From: Methylobacteriaceae bacterium
GTDB lineage: Bacteria; Pseudomonadota; Alphaproteobacteria; Rhizobiales; Beijerinckiaceae
Length of the DNA stretch: 39,996 nucleotides
Direction of reading: 5' to 3'
NCBI GenBank assembly: GCA_016793505.1
Contig: JAEULW010000210.1
Coordinates: forward strand, 1-39,996
The notes under the pieces are model-generated. The model ran no database searches, was not told the origin of the DNA, and saw nothing but the letters and a program-made list of their open reading frames with translations. The position numbers were made by a program, and so were the translations under genes. Shown in pieces: positions 26,224-34,761 of the stretch (position 1 is its first letter; each line of letters opens with the position of its first letter).

Positions 26224-26951
26224 GCCGCGCTCGTCCCGAGATAGGCGTCGATGACGTCCCGCCGCGCCAGAACGTCCCCCGGCGGGCCCTCGGCCAGCGT
26301 GCGGCCCGACTCGAGCACGAGAATGTGCGGGCAAATCCGCTTCACCAGGTCCATGTCATGCTCGACCACGAGCACGCCGCACCCCAACACCTTGCGCGCG
26401 TGGTCGACGAAACGGTCGATATTGCTGCGCTCGCGCCGCTCGAGGCCCGCAGCGGGCTCGTCGAGCAGCAGAAAGCGCGGGCGGGCCGCCAGCGTCATGA
26501 TGAGGCCGAGCATTTTCTGGTGGCCGTAGGGCAGCTTGTCGCTCGGCTCGGCGAGGTGGCGCGTCAGTCCGAATTCGTCGAGCAGGTCGTCCATGCGCAG
26601 CGACTCGCCGTCAGCGAGGCGGTTGAACTTCAGCGCGCGGTAAAGGTTCTCCTCGACGCTGACGCTCCTGAACGTGTTGGTCTGCTGGAAGCTGCGCACC
26701 ACGCCGGCGCGGCTCACCGCGTGGAACGGTCGTCCGGTGATGTCGTTTCCGTCGAGCAGGATGCGGCCGGCGGTCGGCGTCAGCATGCCGCACATCACGT
26801 TGATCAGCGTCGTCTTGCCCGCTCCGTTCGGCCCGATGACGCCCATGACGCCGCCGGCCGGCACGCTGAAGCTCACATCCTCGAAGACCTTCAGGCCGCC
26901 GAAGCGCTTGGACGCGCGTTCGACGCGCAGGGTGGAGACGGCGGCGCTCAT
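26220..26951 (-). CDS. livG: branched-chain amino acid-type ABC transporter ATP-binding protein (LivG)
   Basis: A 243-residue ABC ATPase. Walker A GPNGAGKTT lies near 42-50, and RSFQQTNTF near 88 is the LivG-type Q-loop region. The signature LPYGHQK has His where LPYGQQR-type signatures have Gln. Walker B LLLDEPAAGL follows, and EHDMDLV holds the switch histidine. The start at ATG 26951 overlaps the LivM stop by four bases. A longer in-frame reading reaching 27905 crosses LivM out of its true frame and was rejected. Partner of LivF. Confidence 0.95.
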   Translation of the reverse strand: MSAAVSTLRVERASKRFGGLKVFEDVSFSVPAGGVMGVIGPNGAGKTTLINVMCGMLTPTAGRILLDGNDITGRPFHAVSRAGVVRSFQQTNTFRSVSVEENLYRALKFNRLADGESLRMDDLLDEFGLTRHLAEPSDKLPYGHQKMLGLIMTLAARPRFLLLDEPAAGLERRERSNIDRFVDHARKVLGCGVLVVEHDMDLVKRICPHILVLESGRTLAEGPPGDVLARRDVIDAYLGTSAA

Positions 26952-27943
26952 GCGGCGCCGCCAGCCGGCGCGGGTCTCGGGGCGTCGCCCTTGTCCGCCC
27001 TGAAGCCGCCAAACAGCTTCACCGCCGTGCCGACGACGCCGCCTGGCGCCGCCATCATGACCGCGATCAGCAGCAGGCCGAACAGGCCGGCCGACAGATG
27101 TGCATAGGCGTTGAAGACATTGGTCATGTAGATCAGCAGGTAGCTGCCGACGACGACGCCGAGGACCGTGCCGCGGCCGCCGACGAAAACGTAGGCGATG
27201 TAGTTGTTGACCGACCACGAGGCGAAGGAGCTGGGATGGGCCGTGCCCAGCATGTTGACCAGCGCGAGGCCGGCGAGGCCGGCGACGCCGGCGGAGACGA
27301 TGTAGCCGATCATGCGGTACTTCCAGACCGCGACGCCGAGACTTTCGGCCAGCGTCTCGTTCTCCTCGATCGACGTGAATTCGGCGCGATACCGGTGACT
27401 GGCGGCGAACGCGATCACACTGGCGATCAGGCAGACGGCGACAGTGGCGAAGACCTGTCGCCACGGCACGCCGAGATCGGCGCCCAGAAACGTTGCGGCA
27501 GGCACGCCGACGACGCCATCCGATCCGCCTGTCAGCTTCGGCGTTTCGAAGATGATGAGTTGCAGGATCTCGTTGAAGATGAAAGTGATGAAAATGAAAT
27601 ACAGGCCCTTCAGTTTCAGCACGAGCAGGCCGAGCGGCACGGCGAAGATCATCGGCAGGACGAAGCTCGCCAGCATCAGCGCCATGATCTCGGTCACGCC
27701 GCTCTTGGCGAGCATGGCGGCGGCATAGCCGCCGACAGCCATGAAGGCCGGCACGGTGAACGAGAGCAGACCCATGCGCAGCATGACATAGACGCTGAGT
27801 GAAGCCGCCACGCCGATGGCGAACTGGTAGGTGAGAGAAAGGATGAAGGGATCCTTGAACAGAAGCGGCATGGCCAGCAGCGGCAGCAGCAGCGCCATGC
27901 CCCACAGATCCAGCCAGAAATCCCGGTGACGGTCCGGCGCCAT
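26948..27943 (-). CDS. livM: branched-chain amino acid-type ABC transporter permease (LivM)
   Basis: A 331-residue inner-membrane permease with about nine hydrophobic segments. It carries the LivM signature around LKGLYFIFITF (about 110-120), the cytoplasmic coupling loop with ENETLAESLGV (about 193-203), and a C-terminal GGRGTVLG stretch. It forms the translocation channel with LivH. It starts three bases after the LivH stop and ends overlapping LivG. The last 20 residues are Pro/Ala/Gly-rich and probably disordered. Confidence 0.94.
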   Translation of the reverse strand: MAPDRHRDFWLDLWGMALLLPLLAMPLLFKDPFILSLTYQFAIGVAASLSVYVMLRMGLLSFTVPAFMAVGGYAAAMLAKSGVTEIMALMLASFVLPMIFAVPLGLLVLKLKGLYFIFITFIFNEILQLIIFETPKLTGGSDGVVGVPAATFLGADLGVPWRQVFATVAVCLIASVIAFAASHRYRAEFTSIEENETLAESLGVAVWKYRMIGYIVSAGVAGLAGLALVNMLGTAHPSSFASWSVNNYIAYVFVGGRGTVLGVVVGSYLLIYMTNVFNAYAHLSAGLFGLLLIAVMMAAPGGVVGTAVKLFGGFRADKGDAPRPAPAGGAA

Positions 27944-27946
27944 GCC

Positions 27947-28813
27947 TCAGGCCTTTCTGGCTTCTGTGCCGAAGATGCCCTGCGGGCGAACGAGCAGGAT
28001 GACGAGGACCAGAACGAACAGCACGAGCGCGCCTTTCGAGCCACCGAGATAGACGCTCGCATAGGCTTCGGTCAGTCCGACGATGAAGGCGGCGAGCATC
28101 GCGCCGGGGATGCTGCCCATGCCGCCAAGGATGACGACGACGAAAGCCTTTAGCAGGACGCCTTCGCCAACATGCGGATCGAGCGCCAGCATCGGCGTCA
28201 CCAGCGCGCCGGTGAGGCCCGCCAGGCCGGTCGCGATGGCGAAGGCCATCGGGAACATCGTCGCGGGCGGAATGCCCTGGGAGCGCGCCACCGGCCCGTC
28301 ATCGGCCATGGCGCGCAGCGCGATGCCGTAGCGCGTGCGGTAGACCAGCCAGTAGACCGCAGCGATCGCCGCGCCGCACACGACGAAGACGATGAGGTTC
28401 GAATAGGGCACGAAAATGCCGCCGCTGCGCAGCGAGCCCGTGATCGGGAAGCTGAAATCCATCGGCTCGGCGCCGTAGAACACCACGATCGCGGTGATCA
28501 GGATCTGGTAGAAGCCGAGCGTGATGAGCATCGTCGCGAGGTGATCGACGACGTATTTCTCGACGAGGACGATCTCGACGACATAGCCGATCGCCGCCGT
28601 CGCAATCGTCGCCAGCACGATCGCCGCGACGAAGGGTACGCCGAGCACATGCGAGAGTGTGAAGGCCAGGTAGCCGCCCAGCACATAAAAGCCGCCATGG
28701 GCGAAATTGACCACGCCCAGGATGCCGAAAATCAACGTGAAGCCGATGGCGATGAGCGCATATTGCGCGCCCATGCTGAGGCCGATCACGCCCGCGGAGA
28801 CGAAAGTGACCAT
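27947..28813 (-). CDS. livH: branched-chain amino acid-type ABC transporter permease (LivH)
   Basis: A 288-residue inner-membrane permease of the LivH type. The typical VVNFAHGGFYVLGGYLAF motif is at about residues 33-50, the coupling loop contains RYGIALRAMADD, and the C-terminal part contains LGGMGSIPGAML. AGGAAGG-like purines precede ATG 28813. It is separated from the binding-protein gene by 91 bases that hold a strong hairpin, a common arrangement that allows the binding protein to be made in excess. Confidence 0.94.
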   Translation of the reverse strand: MVTFVSAGVIGLSMGAQYALIAIGFTLIFGILGVVNFAHGGFYVLGGYLAFTLSHVLGVPFVAAIVLATIATAAIGYVVEIVLVEKYVVDHLATMLITLGFYQILITAIVVFYGAEPMDFSFPITGSLRSGGIFVPYSNLIVFVVCGAAIAAVYWLVYRTRYGIALRAMADDGPVARSQGIPPATMFPMAFAIATGLAGLTGALVTPMLALDPHVGEGVLLKAFVVVILGGMGSIPGAMLAAFIVGLTEAYASVYLGGSKGALVLFVLVLVILLVRPQGIFGTEARKA

Positions 28814-28833
28814 GGAGCCTTCCTGCGGACATA

Positions 28834-28861
28834 CGCCCGGCTGCCGGACGACAGCCGGGCG
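28834..28861 (-). terminator. hairpin between binding-protein gene and livH (attenuator-like)
   Basis: A perfect 10-bp stem, CGCCCGGCTG (28834-28843) with CAGCCGGGCG (28852-28861), around an 8-base loop. It lies between the stop of the binding-protein gene (28905) and the livH start (28813). No T-run follows, so it is more likely a partial terminator or mRNA-stabilising stem than a full stop. Confidence 0.5.
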
Positions 28862-28904
28862 ACATGCACTGCGAGCGCATCAGTCGTGGCGACCGCCGCC
28901 GGGA

Positions 28905-30101
28905 TCAGCTCTCGCAGGGCAGATTGACGCGCTCGACGCCAATCCGCTTGCCGTCCTGAATGACGCCCATGCCGACCGGGAAGGCGAATTCCTGATTGAT
29001 CCCGTATTGCGCCTTGCCGCGCCAGCAACCCTTCCCGAAATATTCGGACTCGGGCGCCGTCTTGCGCAGCACGTCGGCGAGCTTGTCGACGTCGCTGTCG
29101 GTGCCGGCGAGCGAAACCGCGCGCAGAATGTTCTCGGCCGCAAAGGTCGAGGTGTACAGCATGGCGTTCGTGGTCGGCGCTGACTTCATGATTCTCTGAT
29201 AGTCTTCACGAACCTTGAGCGCGCCCGGATCTTCGACCGGCATCAGCTCGAGCCAGAAGTAGCCCTTGATCTTCTCGACGCCGCCGGCGCCCTGTACCAC
29301 CGGCTCCATGCCGATGCCGCCCATGCCGCCGTAGAGGCCGTTGTAGCCGGCCTGGGTCAATTGACGGACGAGGTTGGTCACGTCGGGCGGCGGCATCGCG
29401 GCGAGTTCGACGATGTCGGGGTTCTGCGCCATGATGCGCGCCGCGATCGGCCCGAAATTGGTGGTGCCGCGCTGATACCATTCCACCTCGGTCTTGACGC
29501 CGATCTCCCGATAGATTGCAGCAGACTGGTTGCCCGAATCGGTGCCGCCCTGGTCATTGGGGCCCATCACCACGGCGGTGTTGAACTTGAAGCGATCCTT
29601 GCCCGCCTTGATGATGATCGGACCGAAAACTTTCGGGCCCTGATGCATGTGGAAGCCGTAGGGCCAGTCCGGCCCGATCGCATCAGCCTTGTAGGAGCTG
29701 TTGAAGAAGATCTGCTTGTGGCGGTTGGACAGCGGCTGGAAGCCGGTCGTTTCGGGCGAGCAGACCGGCCCTATGAGAATCTTCACGTTCTGGCTTGCGA
29801 GATAGTTCGACGCCGCCGCGCCGCCCGCCGCGCTGCATTGCGCGTCGACCGTCACCACGTTCACCTTGCACTTCTTGCCGCCGACGGGCAGGCCGCCGGC
29901 CTCGTTGTGCTTGGCCGCAACGAACTCCATCGACGTCTTCATCGCGAGTCCCCAGGCGGAGGCGCCGCCGGTGAGCGGACCGGCCATGCCGACCTTGACC
30001 TCGCAATCCTGCGCCAGCGCCGCCGCGCTGAACAGAAGGCTGGCGGAGCCGGCGAGAACCGACGTCGTCAAACGGGTGCGGGCTTTCTTCGGCATGCGCA
30101 T
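28905..30101 (-). CDS. ABC transporter substrate-binding protein, LivK/amide-binding family
   Basis: A 398-residue periplasmic binding protein of the type I (leucine-binding) fold. A Sec signal peptide is clear: basic MRMPKKARTR, a hydrophobic core, and cleavage after ALA at residue 30. The mature part starts with the family pattern VKVGMAGPLTGGASAWG. Cysteines at mature ends and middle (QDC, KKCKV, QCS, PVCS, GKGCW) may form disulfides. It captures the substrate and delivers it to LivHM. ATG 30101 has GGGAGGG 8 bases upstream. First gene of the transporter operon; a candidate LysR operator lies 110 bases upstream. Confidence 0.93.
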   Translation of the reverse strand: MRMPKKARTRLTTSVLAGSASLLFSAAALAQDCEVKVGMAGPLTGGASAWGLAMKTSMEFVAAKHNEAGGLPVGGKKCKVNVVTVDAQCSAAGGAAASNYLASQNVKILIGPVCSPETTGFQPLSNRHKQIFFNSSYKADAIGPDWPYGFHMHQGPKVFGPIIIKAGKDRFKFNTAVVMGPNDQGGTDSGNQSAAIYREIGVKTEVEWYQRGTTNFGPIAARIMAQNPDIVELAAMPPPDVTNLVRQLTQAGYNGLYGGMGGIGMEPVVQGAGGVEKIKGYFWLELMPVEDPGALKVREDYQRIMKSAPTTNAMLYTSTFAAENILRAVSLAGTDSDVDKLADVLRKTAPESEYFGKGCWRGKAQYGINQEFAFPVGMGVIQDGKRIGVERVNLPCES

Positions 30102-30211
30102 GTCGGCTTCCCTCCCAGAACGGCTCGGCAACGACGCGCTTCCACGCAGCCTCGCTCATGATTGCGGATGCGACGCTATCCGATCCCCGTCAGAAAGCGC
30201 CTGCCCGGACT

Positions 30212-30228
30212 CCTGTGCCATCCAAAGG
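30212..30228. promoter_or_regulatory. candidate LysR-type operator upstream of the ABC importer operon
   Basis: CCTGTGC-CAT-CCAAAGG: the left half has 5 of 7 and the right half 6 of 7 bases of CCTATGG/CCATAGG. T30214 and A30226 keep the T-N11-A spacing. It lies 110 bases before the binding-protein start at 30101. Confidence 0.45.
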
Positions 30229-30239
30229 TTTTGGCTATT

Positions 30240-30255
30240 GGCGCCTCAGGGCGCC
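30240..30255 (-). terminator. short GC hairpin after the epimerase gene
   Basis: GGCGCC (30240-30245) and GGCGCC (30250-30255) around TCAG, nine bases beyond the epimerase stop. There is no T-run in the direction of transcription. A weak terminator candidate separating the GMC/epimerase operon from the transporter operon. Confidence 0.28.
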
Positions 30256-30263
30256 GCGCGCCG

Positions 30264-31244
30264 TCAGATCTGCGCGTCGAGCCAGACGACGAGACGGCGC
30301 ATGCCCTCTTCGAGATCGACCTTCGGCTCCCAGCCGAAGGCGCGCCTGGCCTTCTCGCGCGAGACGCCGAGCTTCGTCACCACCGGATTGCCGATCTTGG
30401 CTGCAGGGGCGACGTGCTCGGGCTGCAGATCCGAGCCGCATGCGGCCAGAAGGGCGGCGACGATTTCGTTGAAACTCGCGTCGCGGCCAGAGACGATGTT
30501 GAAGCCGCCGGTCGCCTCGCTCGCCATGGCCATCAGATTGGCGCGCGCGACGTCGCCGACATAGATGAAGTCGGCGACGTTCCGCCCGTCGCCCTCGATG
30601 ACCGGAGGCTGGCCGGCGCGGATGCGCTCCCAGGCCTGCACGATCCGTGTGCCGTCGAGAGCGCGCTTGTGCTGATTCTCGCCATAGAGATTCGAATAGC
30701 GCAGCGAAGCGGACGGCAGGCCGTGTTGCTGCTCGTAGAGTCGGCACAGACCCTCGCCGACCACCTTCGAGCCGGAATAGAGGATCAGACCCGGAGCGAG
30801 GCCATTCCAGTCGAAGGGCGCGTCCTCGTCGGCGCCTCCGGCGCCGATGCGGCCGTAGACGCCCATCGACGAGCTGAACACGACCTTCCCGACGCCCTGC
30901 ACCCGGCTCGCCTCGAGCACGTTTTGCAGGCCGCGGATGTTGACGTCGAGCCCCATCCACGGGTTGGCGAGCATCGGCGCGCCAAGAAAACCCGCCACCG
31001 AGAACACGCCCGCCGCCCCCTCGAACGGATCCAACAACTCATTGAGCCGCGTGATGTCGGCGCGCGAGAAGACACAGCGGCTGTCCGCGAGCAGATCCGC
31101 GATGGCGCCGGTCGAGCCCAGCGCGAGATTGTCGAGCAGCACGACCTCGCGCGCGCCGGCGTCCAGCAGCTGCCGGCCGATATGCGAGCCGAGCAGGCTC
31201 GCCCCGCCGGCGACGACGAAACGATTGTCGGCGATGGAAGGCAT
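30264..31244 (-). CDS. NAD-dependent epimerase/dehydratase family protein (extended SDR)
   Basis: A 326-residue extended SDR similar to UDP-glucose 4-epimerases. The N-terminal glycine loop GGASLLGSHIG (about 13-23) is a variant of GGAGFIGSH. Also present are LLDNLALG, VFSVAG, a catalytic SSSMGVYG serine and YSGSK, with Tyr-x3-Lys near 156-160. ADFIYVGDVARA and GGFNIVSG are typical of the sugar-nucleotide branch. A sugar epimerase is unexpected in a CoA-acid island. Some members act on non-sugar alcohols (for example 3-beta-hydroxysteroid or dihydroflavonol-type dehydrogenases), so a redox role is as likely. It follows the GMC gene after a 173-base gap. Confidence 0.85.
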   Translation of the reverse strand: MPSIADNRFVVAGGASLLGSHIGRQLLDAGAREVVLLDNLALGSTGAIADLLADSRCVFSRADITRLNELLDPFEGAAGVFSVAGFLGAPMLANPWMGLDVNIRGLQNVLEASRVQGVGKVVFSSSMGVYGRIGAGGADEDAPFDWNGLAPGLILYSGSKVVGEGLCRLYEQQHGLPSASLRYSNLYGENQHKRALDGTRIVQAWERIRAGQPPVIEGDGRNVADFIYVGDVARANLMAMASEATGGFNIVSGRDASFNEIVAALLAACGSDLQPEHVAPAAKIGNPVVTKLGVSREKARRAFGWEPKVDLEEGMRRLVVWLDAQI

Positions 31245-31417
31245 GTGCGTTTTCCCTGAGACCCGCCGCGCCGCGAAGTCCAACCCTGCGGTCGTAGGGC
31301 AAACGATCGGCGCGCGGATAGGAGGTCTGCGCATATACCCTCTCTAGGCAGGCGCTGCATCGGCGCGCACAGTCCCGCGTCGCGGTCCGCCTGGACGCCC
31401 GGCGGACCTCGAGCCGG

Positions 31418-33004
31418 CTAACCGAGGAGAAGGGCGGCCGCCTTTTCGCCGATCATGATCGCGGTCGCATTCGTCGGACCGGAGACGATCGAGGGCATGA
31501 TCGAGGCGTCCGCCACGACGAGTCCGTCGAGCCCATGCACGCGCAGGCGCGGATCGACCACGGCGTCCGGGCCGCCGCCCATCCGGCAGGTTCCAACGGG
31601 ATGATAGATCGAGGCGGCCGTCTCGCGGACATAGGCGAGCAGTTCGTCATCGCTCTCGACGTCGACGCCGGGACGCTCCTCGCGCGCGATCTCGCTGCGG
31701 ATCGGATCGCTCGACAGAACCCGCCGGGCAAGGCGCAGGGCGCGCAGAAGCGTCGCCCTGTCGATCTCGGCGGTCAGGAAGTTCGGCTGGATCATCGGCG
31801 CCTGCCGTCTGTCTGCCGACGCGACGCGAACCTCGCCCCGGCTTTCCGGACGCAGCTGCGAGGCCGAGACCGAAAAGCCCGAAAACGGATCGAGCCCCTT
31901 GCGATAGTCGGCGCTGCTGAAGGGCAGGTAGATGAACATCACGTCGGGCCTCTCGAGCCCGGGGCGGGATCGCGCGAAGCCGCCGGCCTGACCCGCGGCG
32001 CAGGCGAGCGGCCCGCGGCGGAACAGCGCGTACTGCAACGCCATGCCCAACTTTCCGCCGACGCTCCGCAAAGCGCTGTTCAGGGTGGGAAGGCGGCGGC
32101 TGCGCAGGGCGAGCCGCGCCTGCACATGATCGTGCAGGTTCGACCCGACTCCGGCGAGGTCGTGGACGACGTCGATCCCGGCGGCGCGCAGCCACTCGCC
32201 CCGCCCGATCCCCGATCGTTGCAGGATGGCGGGCGAATTGATTCCTCCCGCGCAGAGGACGATCGCGCGGCGGGCTCGCACATGCGTCAGCAGCTCGCCC
32301 GCTGCGTAGGCGACCTCGCAGGCGCGGCCATCCCTGACGATGATGTGATCGACCTCGGCCGAGCAACGAATGTCGAGATTGCGCCTGTTCCTCGTCGATG
32401 ACAGGAAAGCCGTCGCGCTGCTGACGCGCCGGCCATTGCGCGTCGTCACCTGGAAATAGCCGAAGCCCTCCTGGCCGGCGCCGTTGAAATCGCGGTTGAA
32501 GCCGAAACCGGCCGCCGTCGCGCTCTCGACGAAGGCCCGGCACAATTCGTCGCGGCCCGCCGCGTCGGAGACGGAGAGCGGCCCGTCGGCGCCATGGAAG
32601 GCGTCGGCGCCGTGCTGTTGCGCCTCGGACTTGCGGAAGTAGGGCAGGACATCATCGTAGCCCCATCCTTCCGCGCCGTCCCGGCGCCAGGCGTCGAAAT
32701 CCTCGCGTTGCCCCCTGATGTAGACAAGGCCGTTGATCGAACTCGATCCGCCGAGCACGCGACCCGACGGCGTGAAGACGACGCGGCCGTTCAGGCCCGG
32801 CGAAGGCTCTGTCGCGTAGCCCCAGGTCAAAGCAGGATTGGCGTAGATTTTTGCATAACCCGCCGGAACATGGATCCAGGGATTGCGGTCCCTGCCGCCG
32901 GCCTCGAGCAGCAGGACGCTGTGGGCGCCGTTTTCGCTGAGGCGGCCGGCCGCCGCGCAGCCGCTCGAGCCCGCGCCGATGACGATGAAGTCGAAGCTGT
33001 CCAT
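31418..33004 (-). CDS. GMC family FAD-dependent oxidoreductase (choline dehydrogenase-like)
   Basis: A 528-residue glucose-methanol-choline oxidoreductase of usual length. It has the FAD-binding GAGSSGCAAAGRL (about 10-22), LLEAGG, the second signature GRVLGGSSSINGLVYIRG (about 82-99), and the catalytic pair His468 (YHPVGTCRMG) and Asn512 (GPTNATA). It oxidises a primary or secondary alcohol to the aldehyde or ketone with FAD as acceptor. No signal peptide, so it is cytosolic or membrane-peripheral. It may perform the first oxidation of an alcohol substrate. It starts 22 bases after the EthD-like gene stop. Confidence 0.95.
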   Translation of the reverse strand: MDSFDFIVIGAGSSGCAAAGRLSENGAHSVLLLEAGGRDRNPWIHVPAGYAKIYANPALTWGYATEPSPGLNGRVVFTPSGRVLGGSSSINGLVYIRGQREDFDAWRRDGAEGWGYDDVLPYFRKSEAQQHGADAFHGADGPLSVSDAAGRDELCRAFVESATAAGFGFNRDFNGAGQEGFGYFQVTTRNGRRVSSATAFLSSTRNRRNLDIRCSAEVDHIIVRDGRACEVAYAAGELLTHVRARRAIVLCAGGINSPAILQRSGIGRGEWLRAAGIDVVHDLAGVGSNLHDHVQARLALRSRRLPTLNSALRSVGGKLGMALQYALFRRGPLACAAGQAGGFARSRPGLERPDVMFIYLPFSSADYRKGLDPFSGFSVSASQLRPESRGEVRVASADRRQAPMIQPNFLTAEIDRATLLRALRLARRVLSSDPIRSEIAREERPGVDVESDDELLAYVRETAASIYHPVGTCRMGGGPDAVVDPRLRVHGLDGLVVADASIMPSIVSGPTNATAIMIGEKAAALLLG

Positions 33005-33026
33005 CTTCGTCCCGACCTGCCGCGCG

Positions 33027-33707
33027 TCAGAAGTCCCTGGCCCGGTAGCAGACCCGGTATTCCGGCGCGAACCAGCCTTCGGCGATCAGCGCGTCGCGCC
33101 ACGGCGTTTTCCGCGCCGCGTCGCGCTGCGGCGATTGCAGCGCCCGGATGTCCGACAGGTAGTGCAGCGCGACATGCGTCCAGTCGAGGCCCTGGCCCGG
33201 CGCGATGCGGAAACGGCGCGCCATCGCCCATTGCGGGCAGTCCATCAGCATCGGCAGATGCTCCTCGTCATACCAGCGGCAGACCTCGTCCATGCGCTCG
33301 TCCGGGACGCGCAGGAAGGCGGGATAGACGATCGCCGACTCGATCACGTCCGCGCTCGCGTCGCGACGCCGCTTCGTCGCCAGCGGTTCGCCGATGAATC
33401 GCTCGGCGTGCGCGACCATGGCGGGAAGCTCCGGCAGGTCGATCGCAGCCGGCGCCGCGCGCGCGCCGTCGATCTCGCCGACCGCCAGATACGCGGCGCG
33501 GGCGGGCGCGGCGTAGCGGCGCAAGGCCGCGCCCTGGACGGTCTTCGCCAGCTCACAGAGATGCTCGCCGCAATACCAGACGTCGAATCTGACGCCCTCG
33601 GGGCCGCGGGCTTGAACATAGTCGAATATGATCGGGCCGCCCGCGGCGTCGACGACGCCGTCACGCATGGCGCGCGTCGCGGCCGAGGCAGGAGAGCGCT
33701 GCGTCAC
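33027..33707 (-). CDS. tandem EthD/Dabb-like ferredoxin-fold protein
   Basis: A 226-residue protein that seems to contain two related halves. The first has VWYCGEHLCELAK (about 43-55) with ALRRYAAP, and the second has CRWYDEEHLPML (about 142-153) with AMARRFRI. The shared WYxxEHL...ARR pattern is that of EthD-type dimeric alpha/beta-barrel proteins, so the tandem would make an intramolecular dimer. Relatives serve as small dehydratases, monooxygenases or accessory proteins in degradation. The function here is unknown. It starts at GTG 33707 with AAGG 6-7 bases upstream and lies between an SDR and the GMC oxidoreductase. Confidence 0.72.
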   Translation of the reverse strand: MTQRSPASAATRAMRDGVVDAAGGPIIFDYVQARGPEGVRFDVWYCGEHLCELAKTVQGAALRRYAAPARAAYLAVGEIDGARAAPAAIDLPELPAMVAHAERFIGEPLATKRRRDASADVIESAIVYPAFLRVPDERMDEVCRWYDEEHLPMLMDCPQWAMARRFRIAPGQGLDWTHVALHYLSDIRALQSPQRDAARKTPWRDALIAEGWFAPEYRVCYRARDF

Positions 33708-33749
33708 GTCGACCTTCTCCCGTCATGTTGCGGAACGCCGCCTCGCGCC

Positions 33750-34511
33750 TCAGTAGAGGGCTCTGGTCTGTCCGCCATCGAGCTGAATGTTTTCGCCGGT
33801 GATGAAGCCGGCGAGATCGGAGGCCAGAAACGCGACCAGCGCCGAAAGTTCTTCCGGTCTGCCGCCGCGCTTCAGCGGCACCGCCCGGACGCGCTCTTCG
33901 ACATTGTGGAACGGCGGCCGGAAGGTCGGCGTGATGACGGTCGCCGGCGCAACCGAATTGACCGTCACGCCATGCGCCGCGAGCTCCATGGACAGATGCT
34001 TCAGCGCCGCCTGAACGCCCGCCCGGAAAATGGTGGACACCGCATGCCGCGGCATCGGCTGCTTGATCGAGGCGGAGGTTATCGCCACCACGCGGCCCCA
34101 GCCTGGGCCGATGAGCAGCGGCGTCACTTTCCGAAGCACGAGCAGGGCGCCGTGCAGCTGGTTCTCATAGGCCTGCCGCCAGCGCTCATTGTCGGTCTCA
34201 TCGAGGAAATCGCGCATCGGACTGGGCGGTCTCGGCGTGTTGAGAACGAGAATCTGCGCGCCGCCGGTTTCCGACGTCACCTGCGCCAGCCGGTCGACAT
34301 CCGCCTCGCTCGTGATGTCGCCGGCGACGACATCGACGCGCACCTCGCGAATGCGCCGGATATGCGCCCGCGCCTCTTCCAGTCGCGCCGCGTCCCGCGC
34401 AAAGACGACGAGGTTCACGCCTTCCTGCGCCAGCCGCTCGCACACGGCGAGGCCAAGGGCCTGGCTGCCGCCGATGACCACGGCGCGCTTGCCGGCGATG
34501 CCCAAATCCAT
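33750..34511 (-). CDS. SDR family protein with non-canonical active site
   Basis: A 253-residue SDR-fold protein. GGSQALG replaces the TGGxxGIG loop, LNTPRP replaces NNAG, and the TSASIKQP serine strand is present. The Tyr-x3-Lys motif is absent; aligned residues read S-T-I-F-R before AGV. The C-terminal half (VNSVAPATVIT, LDGGQ) is normal. This matches a known SDR subgroup with partially conserved active sites, so it may be a weak reductase or a binding protein. First gene of the operon leading to the EthD-like, GMC and epimerase genes; ATG 34511 has AGGGGAAA upstream. Longer readings to 34802 run into the LysR leader and were rejected. Confidence 0.86.
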   Translation of the reverse strand: MDLGIAGKRAVVIGGSQALGLAVCERLAQEGVNLVVFARDAARLEEARAHIRRIREVRVDVVAGDITSEADVDRLAQVTSETGGAQILVLNTPRPPSPMRDFLDETDNERWRQAYENQLHGALLVLRKVTPLLIGPGWGRVVAITSASIKQPMPRHAVSTIFRAGVQAALKHLSMELAAHGVTVNSVAPATVITPTFRPPFHNVEERVRAVPLKRGGRPEELSALVAFLASDLAGFITGENIQLDGGQTRALY

Positions 34512-34586
34512 GTCCGGTTTCCCCTGTCGCGCCCGCAGCGAAACAGCGCGGCCGCAAGGCGGCAAGTCGCGCCGGGACCTCCTGCG

Positions 34587-34603
34587 CCTTTGGCCGCCAC
34601 AGG
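34587..34603. promoter_or_regulatory. candidate LysR-type operator between SDR operon and the LysR gene
   Basis: CCTTTGG-CCG-CCACAGG: six of seven bases in each half match CCTATGG/CCATAGG, with T34589 and A34601 in T-N11-A spacing. It lies 75 bases before the SDR start and 158 bases before the LysR start, the usual place for an autoregulatory site of a divergent LysR gene. CCGCAAGGC is at 34552-34560, and a further CCTGTGG half-site is near 34724-34730. Confidence 0.58.
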
Positions 34604-34761
34604 CAGGCGCCGGGGGCGGTCCGAGGCCGTCATCCGCGACGTCGCGGCACATGCGCGACGGCGCTTCGCGCCGGACAGCGCCATATGCAAAACCTGCTTG
34701 GCTGGGCGAGTTCATAGGCGTAGCCTGTGGGACAATCGACAAGACCGCGGGGAGAGACGCC

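Noticed and set aside
26220..27905. Apparent LivM-LivG fusion of 561 residues
   Set aside because: Only the part after 26951 matches a protein family; the upstream part is LivM read out of frame and LivM has its own intact frame.
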